Assembly (NCBI GenBank): GCA_947488485.1 | Contig: CANKZO010000020.1 | Span: forward strand, 1 to 22,823 | Length of the DNA: 22,823 nucleotides | Direction: 5' to 3' | Source: Opitutia bacterium | GTDB lineage: Bacteria > Verrucomicrobiota > Verrucomicrobiae > Opitutales > UBA953 | Shown here: piece after piece, positions 1 through 8,386 of the stretch | Position numbering within the stretch: the stretch's first letter is position 1 | Layout of the letters: each line of letters starts with the position of its first letter | Notes under the pieces: model-generated | What the model saw: only the letters and a program-made list of their open reading frames with translations | The model's database searches: none | Told to the model about the DNA's origin: nothing | Position numbers and translations under genes: made by a program

Positions 1-645
1 CTCGGCCGGCCCGGCGGCGCCGACGCTCACGCGACGGGCGACCAGCGAGGCTTCGGCCTCGCGGGCGGCGAGGATTTCCGTGGCGGCGGCCGCCCGGATC
101 TCGGCGGCGCGCAGCTGGGCGTAGGCGCGGACGACGGCGGCGCCGACGGCGAGACCGACGACCCGACGGCCCTCTTCGGCCTGGAGCAGCTGGGCCCGGG
201 CGCCTTCCTCGGCGCGACGGAGACGGCCCCAGAAATCGAGTTCGAAGGCGGTGGAGAGCGCCGCGCGCTGGTTCGTGCGGATGCGGCCGTTCAAGGCGAG
301 GTTCGGATTGAAGCCGCCTTCGCTGATCTTGATCTGCTGCGAAGTCACGGTGGCGTCGACCTGCGGCATCGAGGCGCCTTCCACCTCGCCCAGCACGGCG
401 GAGGCTTGCTCCACCCGCGCGACGGCCTGACGGAGGTCGGTGTTGGCCGCGAAGGCCTTGGCGACAAGCGCGTCGAGCTCGGCATCGCCGAATGACTTCC
501 ACCACTCGGCGCGGACGACGGCGCCGCCCTTCCCCGCCTCAGGATAAGCGGCGGCGGTGGGCGTCGCGGGACGCTCGTAATCGGGACCGAGCGCGCAACC
601 GGCGAGCAGGCCCGCGACGATCAATAAGGAGAACGAAGGCTTCAT
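1..645 (-). CDS. RND efflux outer-membrane factor, NodT/OprM type lipoprotein (3' end outside window)
   Basis: Outer-membrane channel subunit of a tripartite efflux pump. The minus strand reads open from an ATG at 645 to the window edge, giving the first 215 residues. It opens with a lipoprotein signal peptide whose lipobox LLAGC puts the acylated cysteine at residue 17, followed by GPDYERP, the usual opening of NodT-family factors. The sequence AEWWKSFGDAELDALVAKAF and later a helical region with ELDFWGRLRRAEEGARAQL are also characteristic of this family. The start overlaps the stop of the pump gene in an ATGA (642-645), so the two are translationally coupled in one operon of adaptor, pump and channel. 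Family members are usually 450-500 residues, so more than half is missing only because the window ends here. Confidence 0.93.
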   Translation of the reverse strand, partial: MKPSFSLLIVAGLLAGCALGPDYERPATPTAAAYPEAGKGGAVVRAEWWKSFGDAELDALVAKAFAANTDLRQAVARVEQASAVLGEVEGASMPQVDATVTSQQIKISEGGFNPNLALNGRIRTNQRAALSTAFELDFWGRLRRAEEGARAQLLQAEEGRRVVGLAVGAAVVRAYAQLRAAEIRAAAATEILAAREAEASLVARRVSVGAAGPAE

Positions 646-3600
646 GGCTGGACGACGGCCTTCTCCTTGCGGCCGGAAAGGAGGTGGAAGAACCAAGGGA
701 TGAAGAGCGTGGCCACGAAGGTGTCCAGGAGCATGCCGCCGAGCACGCCCGTGCCCATCGACTGGCGCGCCGCGGCGCCCGCGCCGCCCGCGAAGGCGAG
801 CGGGACGACCCCGAGCACGAAGGCCATCGAGGTCATGACGAGCGGGCGGATGCGCATGCGGGCCGCTTCGACCGCCGCCTCGGCCGCGGAGCGGCCGGCG
901 CGTCGGGCGCTCTCGGCGAACTCGACGATGAGGATCGCGTTCTTGGCCGCGAGGCCGATGAGCGTGACCAGGCCGATCTGGAAGTAGATGTCGTTGGGCA
1001 TGCCGCGCGTGAAGATCGCGAGCAGCGCGCCGAGCAACGCGAACGGCACGGTGAGCAGCACGCCGAGCGGCAAGGCGAGGTCTTCGTAGAGCGCCGCGAG
1101 GATCAGGAACACCATGAGCAGCGCCAGGAGGAAGGCGGGGAGCGCCGAGGTGGCCGCGCGCTTCTCCTGCAGGGCCTGCGCGGTCCAGTCGATCCCGTAG
1201 CCGACGGGCAGGAGGTCTTCGGCGATCTGCTCGACGAGCGCGATGGCTTCGCCCGAGCTCACGCCGGGCGCCGGCGCGCAGATCAGGCGCGCGGAGAGGA
1301 AGCCCATGTGCCGTTCGAGCTGCTCCGGGCCGGACGAAGGCTTGAACTTCACGAAGGTCGAGAGCGGGATCATCTCGCCATTGCCGGCGCGGACATGCAC
1401 GCGACCGGCGGCGGCGGCGTCCATGCGGTCGGCGGCCTCGGACTGCACGAGGACGCGGTAGGTGCGTCCGGCGAGCGTGAAGTCGTTGGCGTAGACGACG
1501 CCGATGGTGGCCTGCAACGCTTCATGCAGTTCCGGCAGCGACACGCCGAGCGTGGACGCGCGGACCTCGTCGACCTCGGCCAGCACCTGCGGGACGGAGG
1601 GACGGAGGAACACGCGGATGCCGGTGAGCTCAGGACGGGCGCGCAGGGCGGCCTCGAGCTTCTCGATATTGGCCGCCAGCCGGGCCGGATCGTCGTCCTC
1701 CTTGGCCTGGAGGTAGAATTCGAAGCCGCCGGCGGTGCCGATGCCGCGGATGGCGGGCGGATTCACCACGAGGCACATGCCGTCGGGCTGCGTCATGCCG
1801 ATCGCGTTGAGCTGGCGCGCGAGGGCTTCGCCGCCAGGCGGACGTTGCCCGAAATCCTTCAAGGGCAGGAAGATCGTGCCGGAGTTCGTACGCTCGCCGC
1901 CGCCGAGCAGGTCGAACCCGCTGATGGCGAAGGTATGGCGGACGGCCGGATTCTCGCGCAGCTTGGGCGTGAGATCGTCCATGAAGGTCTTGGTACGGTT
2001 GATCCCCGCGCCGTCCGGGAGCGCCACCATCGCGAGCAGGTAGCCTTGGTCTTCCGGCGGCAGGAAGCTGCGCGGGATGGACACGACGAGCGCGACGTTG
2101 GCGAGGACGATGCCGAGGAAGCCGCCGGCGGCCGCGCGCGGGTGGTCGAGGAGCCAGCGGACCACGCGGCCGTGCCAGGCGGCGACGTGTCCGAAGCCGC
2201 GGCCGAAGCCGTCGACGAGCCAGGCGAGCCGGCCGCCGTCGCCCGGGACGTGCGGTTTGAGCATGAGCGCGCAGAGCGTCGGGGTCAGGGTGAGCGCGAC
2301 GAAGCCGGAGAGGATGACCGAAAGGGCCACGGTGACGGCGAACTGACGATAGAGCACGCCCGCGATGCCGCCGAGGAAGGCGACGGGCAGGAACACGCAG
2401 ACAAGCACGCAGACGATGGCGACGATCGCGCCCGCGACCTCGCGTACCGATTCCCGGGCGGCGTCGAAGGGGCTGATGCCTTGCTCGCGCATGAGGCGCT
2501 CGGTGTTCTCGAGGACGACGATGGCGTCGTCGACCACGATGCCGATGGCGATGACCATCGCGAAGAGCGTCAGGATGTTGATCCCGTAGCCCATGACCCA
2601 CAGGCCGGCGCAGGCGCCGATCAGCGAGACGGGCACGGCGATCATGGGGATGAGCGTCGCGCGCCAGGAGCCGAGGAAGAGGAAGACGACGATCGCGACC
2701 AGGAGCGCGGCCTCGAAGAGCGTATTGCGGACCTCGCCGATGGCGGAGCGCACGAAACGCGTGGTGTCGAAAGGGATCGCGTACGCGACGTCCGGCGGGA
2801 ACTGCCGCGTCAGCTCATCCATGCGCTTGACGATGCGGTCGGCGGTCTCGAGCGCGTTGGAACCGGTCTGCAGGAACACGCGGATGCCGGCCACGGGCTT
2901 GCCGTCGAGCATGCTCAGCTGCTCATAGCTCTGCGAGCCGAGCTCGATGCGGGCGACGTCGCGGAGGCGCAGGGCGCCTTCGCCGGCGCCGGCGCGGAGG
3001 ACGATCTCGCCGAACTGCTCCGGGGTGGCGAGGCGGCCGCGGGCCACGACGGGCACCACGAAGGCGGCGTCGACCGACGGCTCCTGGCCGAGACGACCGA
3101 CGGCGTATTGGGTGTTCGTCGCGCGGATGGCGCGCACGACCTCGGCCGAGCTCACGCCGAGCGCGGCCATGCGGTCCGGCCGCAGCCACACGCGCATGGC
3201 GTAGTCGCGGGCGCCGAAGACGCCGCAGTCGCCGACCCCGGGGAGCCGCTTGAGCTCCTCGACGACGGTGGACGAGGCGTAGTTGCTGAGGAAGACGGAG
3301 TCACGCGTGGCGTTGGGCGAGACGATCGAGACCGACATGAGGATGTCGTTCGAACGCTTCTTGGTGATGACGCCGAGGCGGCGCACCTCCTCCGGCAGAC
3401 GGGGCTCGGCGAGCTTGACGCGGTTGGCCACGAGGATCGTCGCCATGTCCGGATCCACGCCGTTCTCGAAGGTGACGGTGATGCTCAGGGCGCCGCTCGA
3501 AGAGGCGTTGGAGGAATAGTAGAGGAGCCCTTCGACGCCGTTGATCTGCTCTTCGAGCGGAGCGGCGACGTTGTTCACCAACGCCTCGGGCGAGGCGCCG

Positions 3601-3752
3601 GGATAGCTCGCGACGACGGTCACGGTCGGCGGCGCGATCTGCGGATACTGCGAGAGCGGCAGGTTCAGCAGCGCGAGGCCGCCGATGAGCACGATGACGA
3701 TCGAGAGGACCGCCGAGAAGATCGGCCGGCGGATGAAGAAGTCCCAGCCCAT
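642..3752 (-). CDS. RND multidrug efflux permease, HAE-1 family (AcrB/MexB-like)
   Basis: Inner-membrane proton/drug antiporter of the pump, 1036 residues, the normal length for AcrB homologues. It begins FFIRRPIFSAVLSIVIVLIG with the first membrane helix, followed by the porter motif YPQIAPPTVTVVASYPGAS. The proton-relay aspartates of helix 4 are D408-D409 in GIVVDDAIVVLENTERL, and the matching lysine lies near residue 935 in GLAAKNAILIVEFA. Two large periplasmic regions (about residues 40-335 and 560-865) separate the two membrane halves. The start codon directly abuts the adaptor stop (3752/3753) and the stop overlaps the channel gene start. Substrate cannot be told from sequence; hydrophobic drugs or solvents are typical of this family. 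Confidence 0.97.
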   Translation of the reverse strand: MGWDFFIRRPIFSAVLSIVIVLIGGLALLNLPLSQYPQIAPPTVTVVASYPGASPEALVNNVAAPLEEQINGVEGLLYYSSNASSSGALSITVTFENGVDPDMATILVANRVKLAEPRLPEEVRRLGVITKKRSNDILMSVSIVSPNATRDSVFLSNYASSTVVEELKRLPGVGDCGVFGARDYAMRVWLRPDRMAALGVSSAEVVRAIRATNTQYAVGRLGQEPSVDAAFVVPVVARGRLATPEQFGEIVLRAGAGEGALRLRDVARIELGSQSYEQLSMLDGKPVAGIRVFLQTGSNALETADRIVKRMDELTRQFPPDVAYAIPFDTTRFVRSAIGEVRNTLFEAALLVAIVVFLFLGSWRATLIPMIAVPVSLIGACAGLWVMGYGINILTLFAMVIAIGIVVDDAIVVLENTERLMREQGISPFDAARESVREVAGAIVAIVCVLVCVFLPVAFLGGIAGVLYRQFAVTVALSVILSGFVALTLTPTLCALMLKPHVPGDGGRLAWLVDGFGRGFGHVAAWHGRVVRWLLDHPRAAAGGFLGIVLANVALVVSIPRSFLPPEDQGYLLAMVALPDGAGINRTKTFMDDLTPKLRENPAVRHTFAISGFDLLGGGERTNSGTIFLPLKDFGQRPPGGEALARQLNAIGMTQPDGMCLVVNPPAIRGIGTAGGFEFYLQAKEDDDPARLAANIEKLEAALRARPELTGIRVFLRPSVPQVLAEVDEVRASTLGVSLPELHEALQATIGVVYANDFTLAGRTYRVLVQSEAADRMDAAAAGRVHVRAGNGEMIPLSTFVKFKPSSGPEQLERHMGFLSARLICAPAPGVSSGEAIALVEQIAEDLLPVGYGIDWTAQALQEKRAATSALPAFLLALLMVFLILAALYEDLALPLGVLLTVPFALLGALLAIFTRGMPNDIYFQIGLVTLIGLAAKNAILIVEFAESARRAGRSAAEAAVEAARMRIRPLVMTSMAFVLGVVPLAFAGGAGAAARQSMGTGVLGGMLLDTFVATLFIPWFFHLLSGRKEKAVVQP

Positions 3753-4874
3753 TTACTTCTTGGCCGGAGCGACGACGACCGGGGAGCCCGGACGCAGCTT
3801 GTGCAGCTGATTAAGGATGACGCGGTCGCCGGTGCGCAGGCCCACGAGGATGACGATGTCCGCGCCCTGGGTTTCGCCCAAGGTCACGGTGCGGGCTTCG
3901 GCCCGGTCACCCGCGCCGATGACGAAGACAGAACGGCCGGAAGGGGCCTGCACCAGCGCCTGCTGGGGCACGAGATAGGCGTCCTTGGCCTTGCCGCCGG
4001 TGATGCGCACGCGCACGAACTGGCCGGCGAGCAACGCACCGTCCGCATTGGCGAAACGCGCGCGGAGCTGCACGGTGCCGAGACGGGTGTCGACCTGTGT
4101 GGCGGCGAAGTCGACCTTGCCACGCGCCGGATGGACCGAGCCGTCCGGCCGCAGGAGCGCGACGTCGGCGCCCGCTGCGCCCGCTGCGCCCGCGGGGAAG
4201 AGGCGGTGGAAATCCGCTTCGGACAGACCGAAGCGCGCCCAGACTTCGTCCGCGCGCACGACGGTAGTGAGCAGCCCGTCGGGGCCGATCGGATTGACGA
4301 GGGTGCCTTCCGTGCGGAGACGGCGACCAGCGACGCCGGCGATGGGCGAACGGACTTCGCAGTAATCAAGGTCGAGCTTGGCGAGTTCGGCGCGGGCGGC
4401 GGCGGCCTCCCGGGCTCCGACGGCGGCGGCGGCCTGCGCTTGCGCGTCATCGGCTTCCTTACGGCTCGCGGCCTTCTGCTTGAAGAGCGTGGCCTGACGC
4501 GCGGCCTCGGCGGTCGCCTGCTCCGCGCGGGCGGCTTCCTGCGCCAACTGGGCGCGGGCGAGCGCATGGGCGGCGGCATACGGCGCCGGATCGATGCGGA
4601 AAAGAAGATCGCCGGCCTTCACCTTGGCGCCTTCAGCGTAGTCGACGGTCTGCAGGATGCCCGTGACGCGCGCGCGGACTTCCACTTCGCGGACGCCTTC
4701 CACCTGGGCCGGGGCGACGGCCTGCTGGGCGAGGTCCGCCGGAGAGACCGTGATGATGGCGACGGGCAGCGGGCCGGCGACCGGCGGGGCGCTCTCTTGG
4801 CGGCAGCCGACCAAGGCCAGCAAAGCGGCTCCGAGCAGAAGGCGCTCGACAGAAAGGGGTTTACATACAGACAT
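3753..4874 (-). CDS. RND efflux periplasmic adaptor lipoprotein (membrane fusion protein)
   Basis: Adaptor (AcrA/MexA type, 373 residues) linking the pump to the outer-membrane channel. The ATG at 4874 gives a signal peptide ending in LVGC, with the lipidated cysteine at residue 24. Then come a barrel-sandwich half (VEVRARVTGILQTVDYAEGAKVKAGDLLFRIDP), an Ala-rich helical hairpin (about residues 105-165), the second lipoyl half (LDYCEVRSPIAGVAGRR) and the membrane-proximal domain. The reading frame stays open upstream to 5477, but that extension would run antisense across the whole regulator gene and lacks a signal peptide, so I reject it. The chosen start lies inside the operator and has no Shine-Dalgarno sequence; a promoter at 4882-4909 places transcription initiation on the A of the ATG, suggesting a leaderless message. 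Confidence 0.93.
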   Translation of the reverse strand: MSVCKPLSVERLLLGAALLALVGCRQESAPPVAGPLPVAIITVSPADLAQQAVAPAQVEGVREVEVRARVTGILQTVDYAEGAKVKAGDLLFRIDPAPYAAAHALARAQLAQEAARAEQATAEAARQATLFKQKAASRKEADDAQAQAAAAVGAREAAAARAELAKLDLDYCEVRSPIAGVAGRRLRTEGTLVNPIGPDGLLTTVVRADEVWARFGLSEADFHRLFPAGAAGAAGADVALLRPDGSVHPARGKVDFAATQVDTRLGTVQLRARFANADGALLAGQFVRVRITGGKAKDAYLVPQQALVQAPSGRSVFVIGAGDRAEARTVTLGETQGADIVILVGLRTGDRVILNQLHKLRPGSPVVVAPAKK

Positions 4875-4883
4875 GTATGTAAA
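4860..4883. promoter_or_regulatory. Perfect inverted-repeat operator for the divergent TetR/AcrR regulator
   Basis: Arms TTTACATACA (4860-4869) and TGTATGTAAA (4874-4883) are exact reverse complements around the 4-base spacer GACA. The arrangement, 24 bases with TACATAC/GTATGTA halves, resembles my recollection of the E. coli AcrR box. It covers the adaptor start codon (4872-4874) and the edge of the adaptor -10 element, and ends 15 bases before the regulator's ATG, so one bound repressor could block both directions. Confidence 0.85.
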
Positions 4884-4909
4884 TCTAGACACCCCGACAT
4901 GGCTCGCAA
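4882..4909 (-). promoter_or_regulatory. Predicted promoter of the efflux operon (leaderless)
   Basis: On the minus strand TTGCGA (4909-4904), a 16-base spacer and TAGATT (4887-4882) each match 4 of 6 consensus sigma-70 bases. Seven bases after the -10 box comes the A of the adaptor ATG. The -35 box lies inside the start of the regulator gene. Individually weak, but position and overlap with the operator fit repression. Confidence 0.45.
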
Positions 4910-5519
4910 GACCAAAGCCGAAGCGGCTCAGACCCGTGACCGAATCGTCGTCTGTGCCCGCGAGGTGTTCAGCCGTCACGGGGTCACGAACACGTCGCTG
5001 GAAGAGGTCGCCAAAGAAGCAGGCGTGACCCGCGGGGCGGTCTATTGGCACTTCCGCGACAAGGCGGATCTGTTCATGGCCGTAAGGCAGCAGACCGGGG
5101 TCCTGCTCCGTTTCCCGGAGGAATCGGCGGGCGACCCCCTCCGCCGACTCGAACTGGGCCTGCAATCGGCGCTGAACCGCCTGGCCGAGGAGAAAGCCGC
5201 CCAAGAGACCTATGAGGTGATGCTCTGGAAATGCGAGTACATCGGGGCCTTCGCGGGGGTCCGTCAGGACCTGATGACCGCCGGCGAGCAATTCCTCGCC
5301 GACACGACCGCCCTCTACGCGGCCGCGAAAAAGGCGAAACTGACCCCTCCCGGCCTCGAACCCCGCCTGGCCGCCCAGGAGACCTTCTGCTTCTACGCCG
5401 GCCTGCTGAAGCTCTGGCTGGCCGACGAGTCCGGCCGCGCCCTCCGCGGAGATGTGCGCCAACTCATCACCTCGCATGTCGCGAGCCGACGCCGCGCGTC
5501 CTCGCAGAAGGCGGTTTGA
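4899..5519 (+). CDS. TetR/AcrR-family transcriptional repressor of the efflux operon
   Basis: A 206-residue one-component repressor, close to the 215 residues of AcrR. The N-terminal DNA-binding domain is typical: TRDRIVVCAREVFSRHG, then the helix-turn-helix from about residue 33 to 52 (TSLEEVAKEAGVTRGAVYWHF) and RDKADLFMAV. The C-terminal helical ligand domain resembles the AcrR type. The ATG at 4899 is the only start consistent with the N-terminal domain; the frame is open far upstream only as antisense of the pump operon. No Shine-Dalgarno sequence precedes it. Only 24 bases separate its ATG from that of the divergent adaptor, with a perfect palindrome between and over them, so it very probably represses the pump and itself until an effector binds. 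Confidence 0.95.
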   Translation: MARKTKAEAAQTRDRIVVCAREVFSRHGVTNTSLEEVAKEAGVTRGAVYWHFRDKADLFMAVRQQTGVLLRFPEESAGDPLRRLELGLQSALNRLAEEKAAQETYEVMLWKCEYIGAFAGVRQDLMTAGEQFLADTTALYAAAKKAKLTPPGLEPRLAAQETFCFYAGLLKLWLADESGRALRGDVRQLITSHVASRRRASSQKAV

Positions 5520-5551
5520 CTGGCCCTGACCTGCGGATTACAAATCTCCCC

Positions 5552-6175
5552 GTGAAGGCCTTCCCCGCCCTGCTCGCTTTCCTGACGGCCTTGACGGCCA
5601 GCGCGGCCCCCGTGCCGGATGCGCCGCAGTCGTTGCCGATCCTGTACGACCAGCCGGGCGACCGCTACATCCTGCGCATCGACAACCGTCGCTACCAGAT
5701 GCCTTACCCGACCAAGGAAGGCATCGCGCGCCTGATGTCCGCCGCCAACTACCCGCGGACGAAGCTGCTCTTCGAAGAATACAAGCGGGCCCTCGAAGAA
5801 CGCGCGAAGGCGGAGTCCGTCATCCGCAGTTCCCAGGCCAACCTCACGCGCGAGAACGAGCGCGTCGCCCGGCTCAACCGCAGCCTGGACTCGCTGCGCA
5901 ACCAGCTCGCCCTGCTCCGCACGCTGCCGAACGTCGACCTGAACGAAATCCTGTTCCTGCAGAACCAGATCCGCGCCACCATCACCTCGCTCGCGTCCGC
6001 CGAAGCGCAGGAGGCCAAGGCCGGCGTCGCGCTCGACCGCACGCAAAGTTCCGTCGAGGCGACCTTGCGCCGCGCCGACAAAGCCCGCGAAGACTACGTG
6101 TCCGCGCTGACCGTATACGAAAAGCCGCTCGCCGAGATCCGCGCGCTGGCGATGTCCTTCGGCTCGGCCCTCTGA
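5552..6175 (+). CDS. Secreted coiled-coil protein of unknown function
   Basis: A 207-residue protein starting at GTG 5552; no ATG would preserve the signal peptide. Residues 1-18 form a Sec signal (KAFPALLAFLTALTASAA) with a likely cleavage at ASA-A. A short N-terminal part (YDQPGDRYILRIDNRRYQMPYP) precedes a long charged helical region, about residues 65-195, rich in Ala, Glu, Arg and Leu in a heptad-like pattern (for example ERVARLNRSLDSLRNQLALL), which predicts a coiled coil. I do not recognise a family. It lies 8 bases before the following esterase gene, so the two are probably co-transcribed and both exported. Confidence 0.75.
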   Translation: MKAFPALLAFLTALTASAAPVPDAPQSLPILYDQPGDRYILRIDNRRYQMPYPTKEGIARLMSAANYPRTKLLFEEYKRALEERAKAESVIRSSQANLTRENERVARLNRSLDSLRNQLALLRTLPNVDLNEILFLQNQIRATITSLASAEAQEAKAGVALDRTQSSVEATLRRADKAREDYVSALTVYEKPLAEIRALAMSFGSAL

Positions 6176-6183
6176 ACTTCCCC

Positions 6184-7326
6184 ATGCGCCCCGCTTCCGC
6201 CCTCCTCCTCGCCCTCCTTTGCGTCGGCGCCTCGCTCCCGGCCCAGACGACCAAGCCCGTCGCCAAGGCCGCGCCTAAGTCCGTCGACCGTTACGCCATC
6301 CGTCCCGACGAGAAGGTCGCCTGGCACGATGTCCGCGCCACGGACCTCGAAGGCCGCGCCTTCCCCGACGCCGAGCGCAAGAGCTACTTCGACCGGCTGC
6401 CCGCCGAGGCCGACGGCAAGGTCACGCCCGCGGTCTGGGGCCTCAGCCGCGACAGCGCGGGCCTGATGTTCCGCTTCCGCACCGACGCCACGACGATCTA
6501 CGCGCATTATAAGGTCACCAAGCCGCAGCTCGCGATGCCGCACATGCCCGCGACGGGCGTCAGCGGCCTCGACCTCTACGCCCGCGATAAGGACGGCAAG
6601 TGGCGCTGGGTGCAGGTCGCCCGCCCGGGCACGCAGGAGATGAAGCTCCGCCTGGCCGAAGGTCTCGACGCGGGCGAACGCGAGTACGCGATCTACCTGC
6701 CGCTCTACAACGGCGTCGAGTTCCTCCATGTCGGCGTGCCGGAGGGCAAGCAGTTCGTCGGCCTGAAGCCGCGCGCGAAGCCCGTCGTCTTCTACGGCAC
6801 CTCGATCACGCACGGCGCCTGCGCCAGCCGCCCGGGCATGGTCCACACGGGCATCCTCGGCCGTCGCTTCGACGTGCCGGTGGTCAACCTCGGCTTCTCC
6901 GGTAACGGCCGCATGGACAAGGAAGTCGGCGACTTCCTCGTGCGCATCGACGCCGCCGCCTACGTCATCGATTGCCTCCCGAACATGAGCGGCAAGGAAG
7001 TCGCGCTGAAATGCGTGCCGCTCGTGAAGCAGCTCCGCGCCGCCCGCCCCGACACCCCGATCATCCTCGTCGAGGACCGCCGCAACACGGACTCCTGGAT
7101 CATCGCCTCGCGCCGTAAGCATCACGACGATAACCATGCCGCGCTGAAGGCCGCCTACGAACAGCTCGTGCAAGAAGGCGTCAAAGGCCTCTCCTACGTG
7201 CCCGGCGACCACCTCTACGGCGACGACAGCGATGGCGCCACGGACGGCTCGCACGCGAGCGACCTGGGCTTCTTCCGCCAGGCCGACATCTTCGAGCCCT
7301 TCCTCAAGGCCGCCCTCGGCCGCTGA
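6184..7326 (+). CDS. Secreted GxDLY/SGNH-hydrolase esterase (carbohydrate-esterase-like)
   Basis: A 380-residue exported esterase. A signal peptide ends near SLPAQ (about residue 21). An N-terminal beta domain contains GLDLY (128-132), the hallmark of the domain that precedes one group of SGNH esterases. The catalytic domain follows: VVFYGTSITHG with nucleophile Ser207, the block II region NLGFSGNG (235-242), and the C-terminal DGSH with Asp354 and His357 completing the triad. Relatives deacylate glycans or glycosides; the exact substrate is not evident. It follows the coiled-coil gene after 8 bases. Function as an esterase is well supported; the polysaccharide role is inference from the signal peptide and the two other secreted esterases in the window. 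Confidence 0.88.
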   Translation: MRPASALLLALLCVGASLPAQTTKPVAKAAPKSVDRYAIRPDEKVAWHDVRATDLEGRAFPDAERKSYFDRLPAEADGKVTPAVWGLSRDSAGLMFRFRTDATTIYAHYKVTKPQLAMPHMPATGVSGLDLYARDKDGKWRWVQVARPGTQEMKLRLAEGLDAGEREYAIYLPLYNGVEFLHVGVPEGKQFVGLKPRAKPVVFYGTSITHGACASRPGMVHTGILGRRFDVPVVNLGFSGNGRMDKEVGDFLVRIDAAAYVIDCLPNMSGKEVALKCVPLVKQLRAARPDTPIILVEDRRNTDSWIIASRRKHHDDNHAALKAAYEQLVQEGVKGLSYVPGDHLYGDDSDGATDGSHASDLGFFRQADIFEPFLKAALGR

Positions 7327-7379
7327 TTTTCCGCCCACCCCGCTGGCGGACAGGCCCGATCCTTTCACCCTGAACGCCG

Positions 7380-8084
7380 ATGACCCGCAGCTTCCGCTAT
7401 TACGACCTCATCCTCGGCGCGTTCGTCGCGGTGCTGCTCTGCTCCAACCTCATCGGCCCGGCCAAGGTCGTGCAGCTCGACCTGCCGTTCTTCGGACCGA
7501 CCGACTTCGGCGCGGGCAACCTCTTCTTCCCGCTCTCGTATATCTTCGGTGACATCCTCACGGAAGTCTACGGCTACGCGCTCGCGCGTCGCGTGATCTG
7601 GTCCGGCTTCGCGGCGATGCTCTTCGCCACGGTCATGACCTGGGTCGTGCTCGCCATGCCGGCCAGCCCGAACGAACCCTTCAGCGCGCAGCTGCAGCCC
7701 GCGCTCGAGACCTGCTTCGGCGGCGGCTGGCGCATCGCCCTCGGTTCGATCATCGCCTTCTGCGTCGGCGATTTCCTTAACTCCTACGTGCTCGCGAAGA
7801 TGAAGGTGCGCATGGGCGGCAAGCATCCCTGGGCGCGCTTCATCGGCTCGACGGTCGTCGGCCAGGGCGTCGACAGCCTGATCTTCTACCCGCTCGCCTT
7901 CCTCGGCATCTGGAGCCCGGCGACCTTGCTCGCGGTCATGTGCGCCAACTGGCTCTTCAAGGTGCTCGTCGAAGCGATCATGACCCCCGTGACGACCATC
8001 GTCTGCGCGAAGCTGAAGGCCGCCGAAGGCGTCGATGCCTTCGATACCGACACCGATTTCACGCCGTTCAGCCTCCGCCGCTGA
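7380..8084 (+). CDS. yhhQ: Queuosine-precursor transporter, YhhQ/VUT family (DUF165)
   Basis: A 234-residue integral membrane protein with about six hydrophobic helices, the normal size of this family. Family-typical stretches are LLCSNLIGPAKV near the N terminus, GNLFFPLSYIFGDILTEVYGY (about residues 45-65), GDFLNSYVLAKMKVRMGGK and WARFIGSTVVGQGVDSLIFY. Known members import queuine or preQ precursors for the wobble-base modification of tRNAs with GUN anticodons. The gene starts 53 bases after the esterase stop, and a weak hairpin (GTTTGG...CCAAAC, about 8099-8127) follows it. No queuosine gene is adjacent, so the salvage role rests on family assignment alone. Confidence 0.9.
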   Translation: MTRSFRYYDLILGAFVAVLLCSNLIGPAKVVQLDLPFFGPTDFGAGNLFFPLSYIFGDILTEVYGYALARRVIWSGFAAMLFATVMTWVVLAMPASPNEPFSAQLQPALETCFGGGWRIALGSIIAFCVGDFLNSYVLAKMKVRMGGKHPWARFIGSTVVGQGVDSLIFYPLAFLGIWSPATLLAVMCANWLFKVLVEAIMTPVTTIVCAKLKAAEGVDAFDTDTDFTPFSLRR

Positions 8085-8207
8085 CCGGGCTGACCCTGTT
8101 TGGGCGGCTTTATTGGCCTCCAAACGGGCTTTCTGTCATATTATCAGGGTTTTCCGAGGAATCCGTTGACACCACCCCCCGGGACCAGCACAACACCCTC
8201 AGTCAAT

Positions 8208-8236
8208 TTCACTCAGGTAAGAGCCTCCCTTATAAA
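8208..8236 (+). promoter_or_regulatory. Candidate promoter of the small RNA
   Basis: TTCACT (8208-8213, 4 of 6) and TATAAA (8231-8236, 5 of 6) are 17 bases apart in one of the less GC-rich spacers of the window. A start near 8243 would place the first stem-loop at the 5' end of the RNA. Other nearby elements (TTGACA at 8166, TATTAT at 8139) have no correctly spaced partner. Confidence 0.4.
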
Positions 8237-8242
8237 GGACGC

Positions 8243-8380
8243 ATCAGTCGCGAGGGCGACTAACGGAATCAGGATTAATACTCTCCGTACCCGACCCCAG
8301 AGTCCCGTAGCTAGGACTCTGGACTTATTTGTCCCGGCAACGGGAAAGCAGGCCGCACCACCCGTGCGGCCTGTTTCGTT
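8243..8380 (+). ncRNA. Candidate structured small RNA of unknown family
   Basis: No convincing protein is encoded, but consecutive stems occur on the plus strand: AGTCGC/GCGACT with loop GAGG (8246-8261); ACGGA/TCCGT (8263-8288); a 9-bp perfect stem CCAGAGTCC/GGACTCTGG with an 8-base loop (8297-8322); TCCCG/CGGGA closed by a GCAA tetraloop (8332-8345); and a 10-bp terminator hairpin (8349-8373) followed by TTTCGTT. A sigma-70-like promoter lies just upstream. I compared it by eye with tmRNA, 6S, SRP and RNase P RNA and found no signature. It could instead be a structured 3' region of the yhhQ transcript. Confidence 0.45.
8345..8380. terminator. Bidirectional intrinsic terminator between the small RNA and tRNA-Leu
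   Basis: Perfect 10-bp stem CAGGCCGCAC (8349-8358) / GTGCGGCCTG (8364-8373) with a 5-base loop. It is followed by TTTCGTT on the plus strand and by CTTTCCC on the minus strand. It lies 14 bases beyond the 3' end of the tRNA gene. Confidence 0.75.
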
Positions 8381-8386
8381 GCGCCG

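Noticed and set aside
492..4898. Very long plus-strand open frame running into the TetR regulator
   Set aside because: It is antisense to the pump and adaptor genes, rich in Arg/Asp/Glu/His low-complexity sequence typical of high-GC shadow frames, and has no recognisable domain before the regulator's own ATG at 4899.
4875..5477. N-terminal extension of the efflux adaptor
   Set aside because: It lies wholly antisense to the TetR gene and would remove the lipoprotein signal peptide that begins at 4874.
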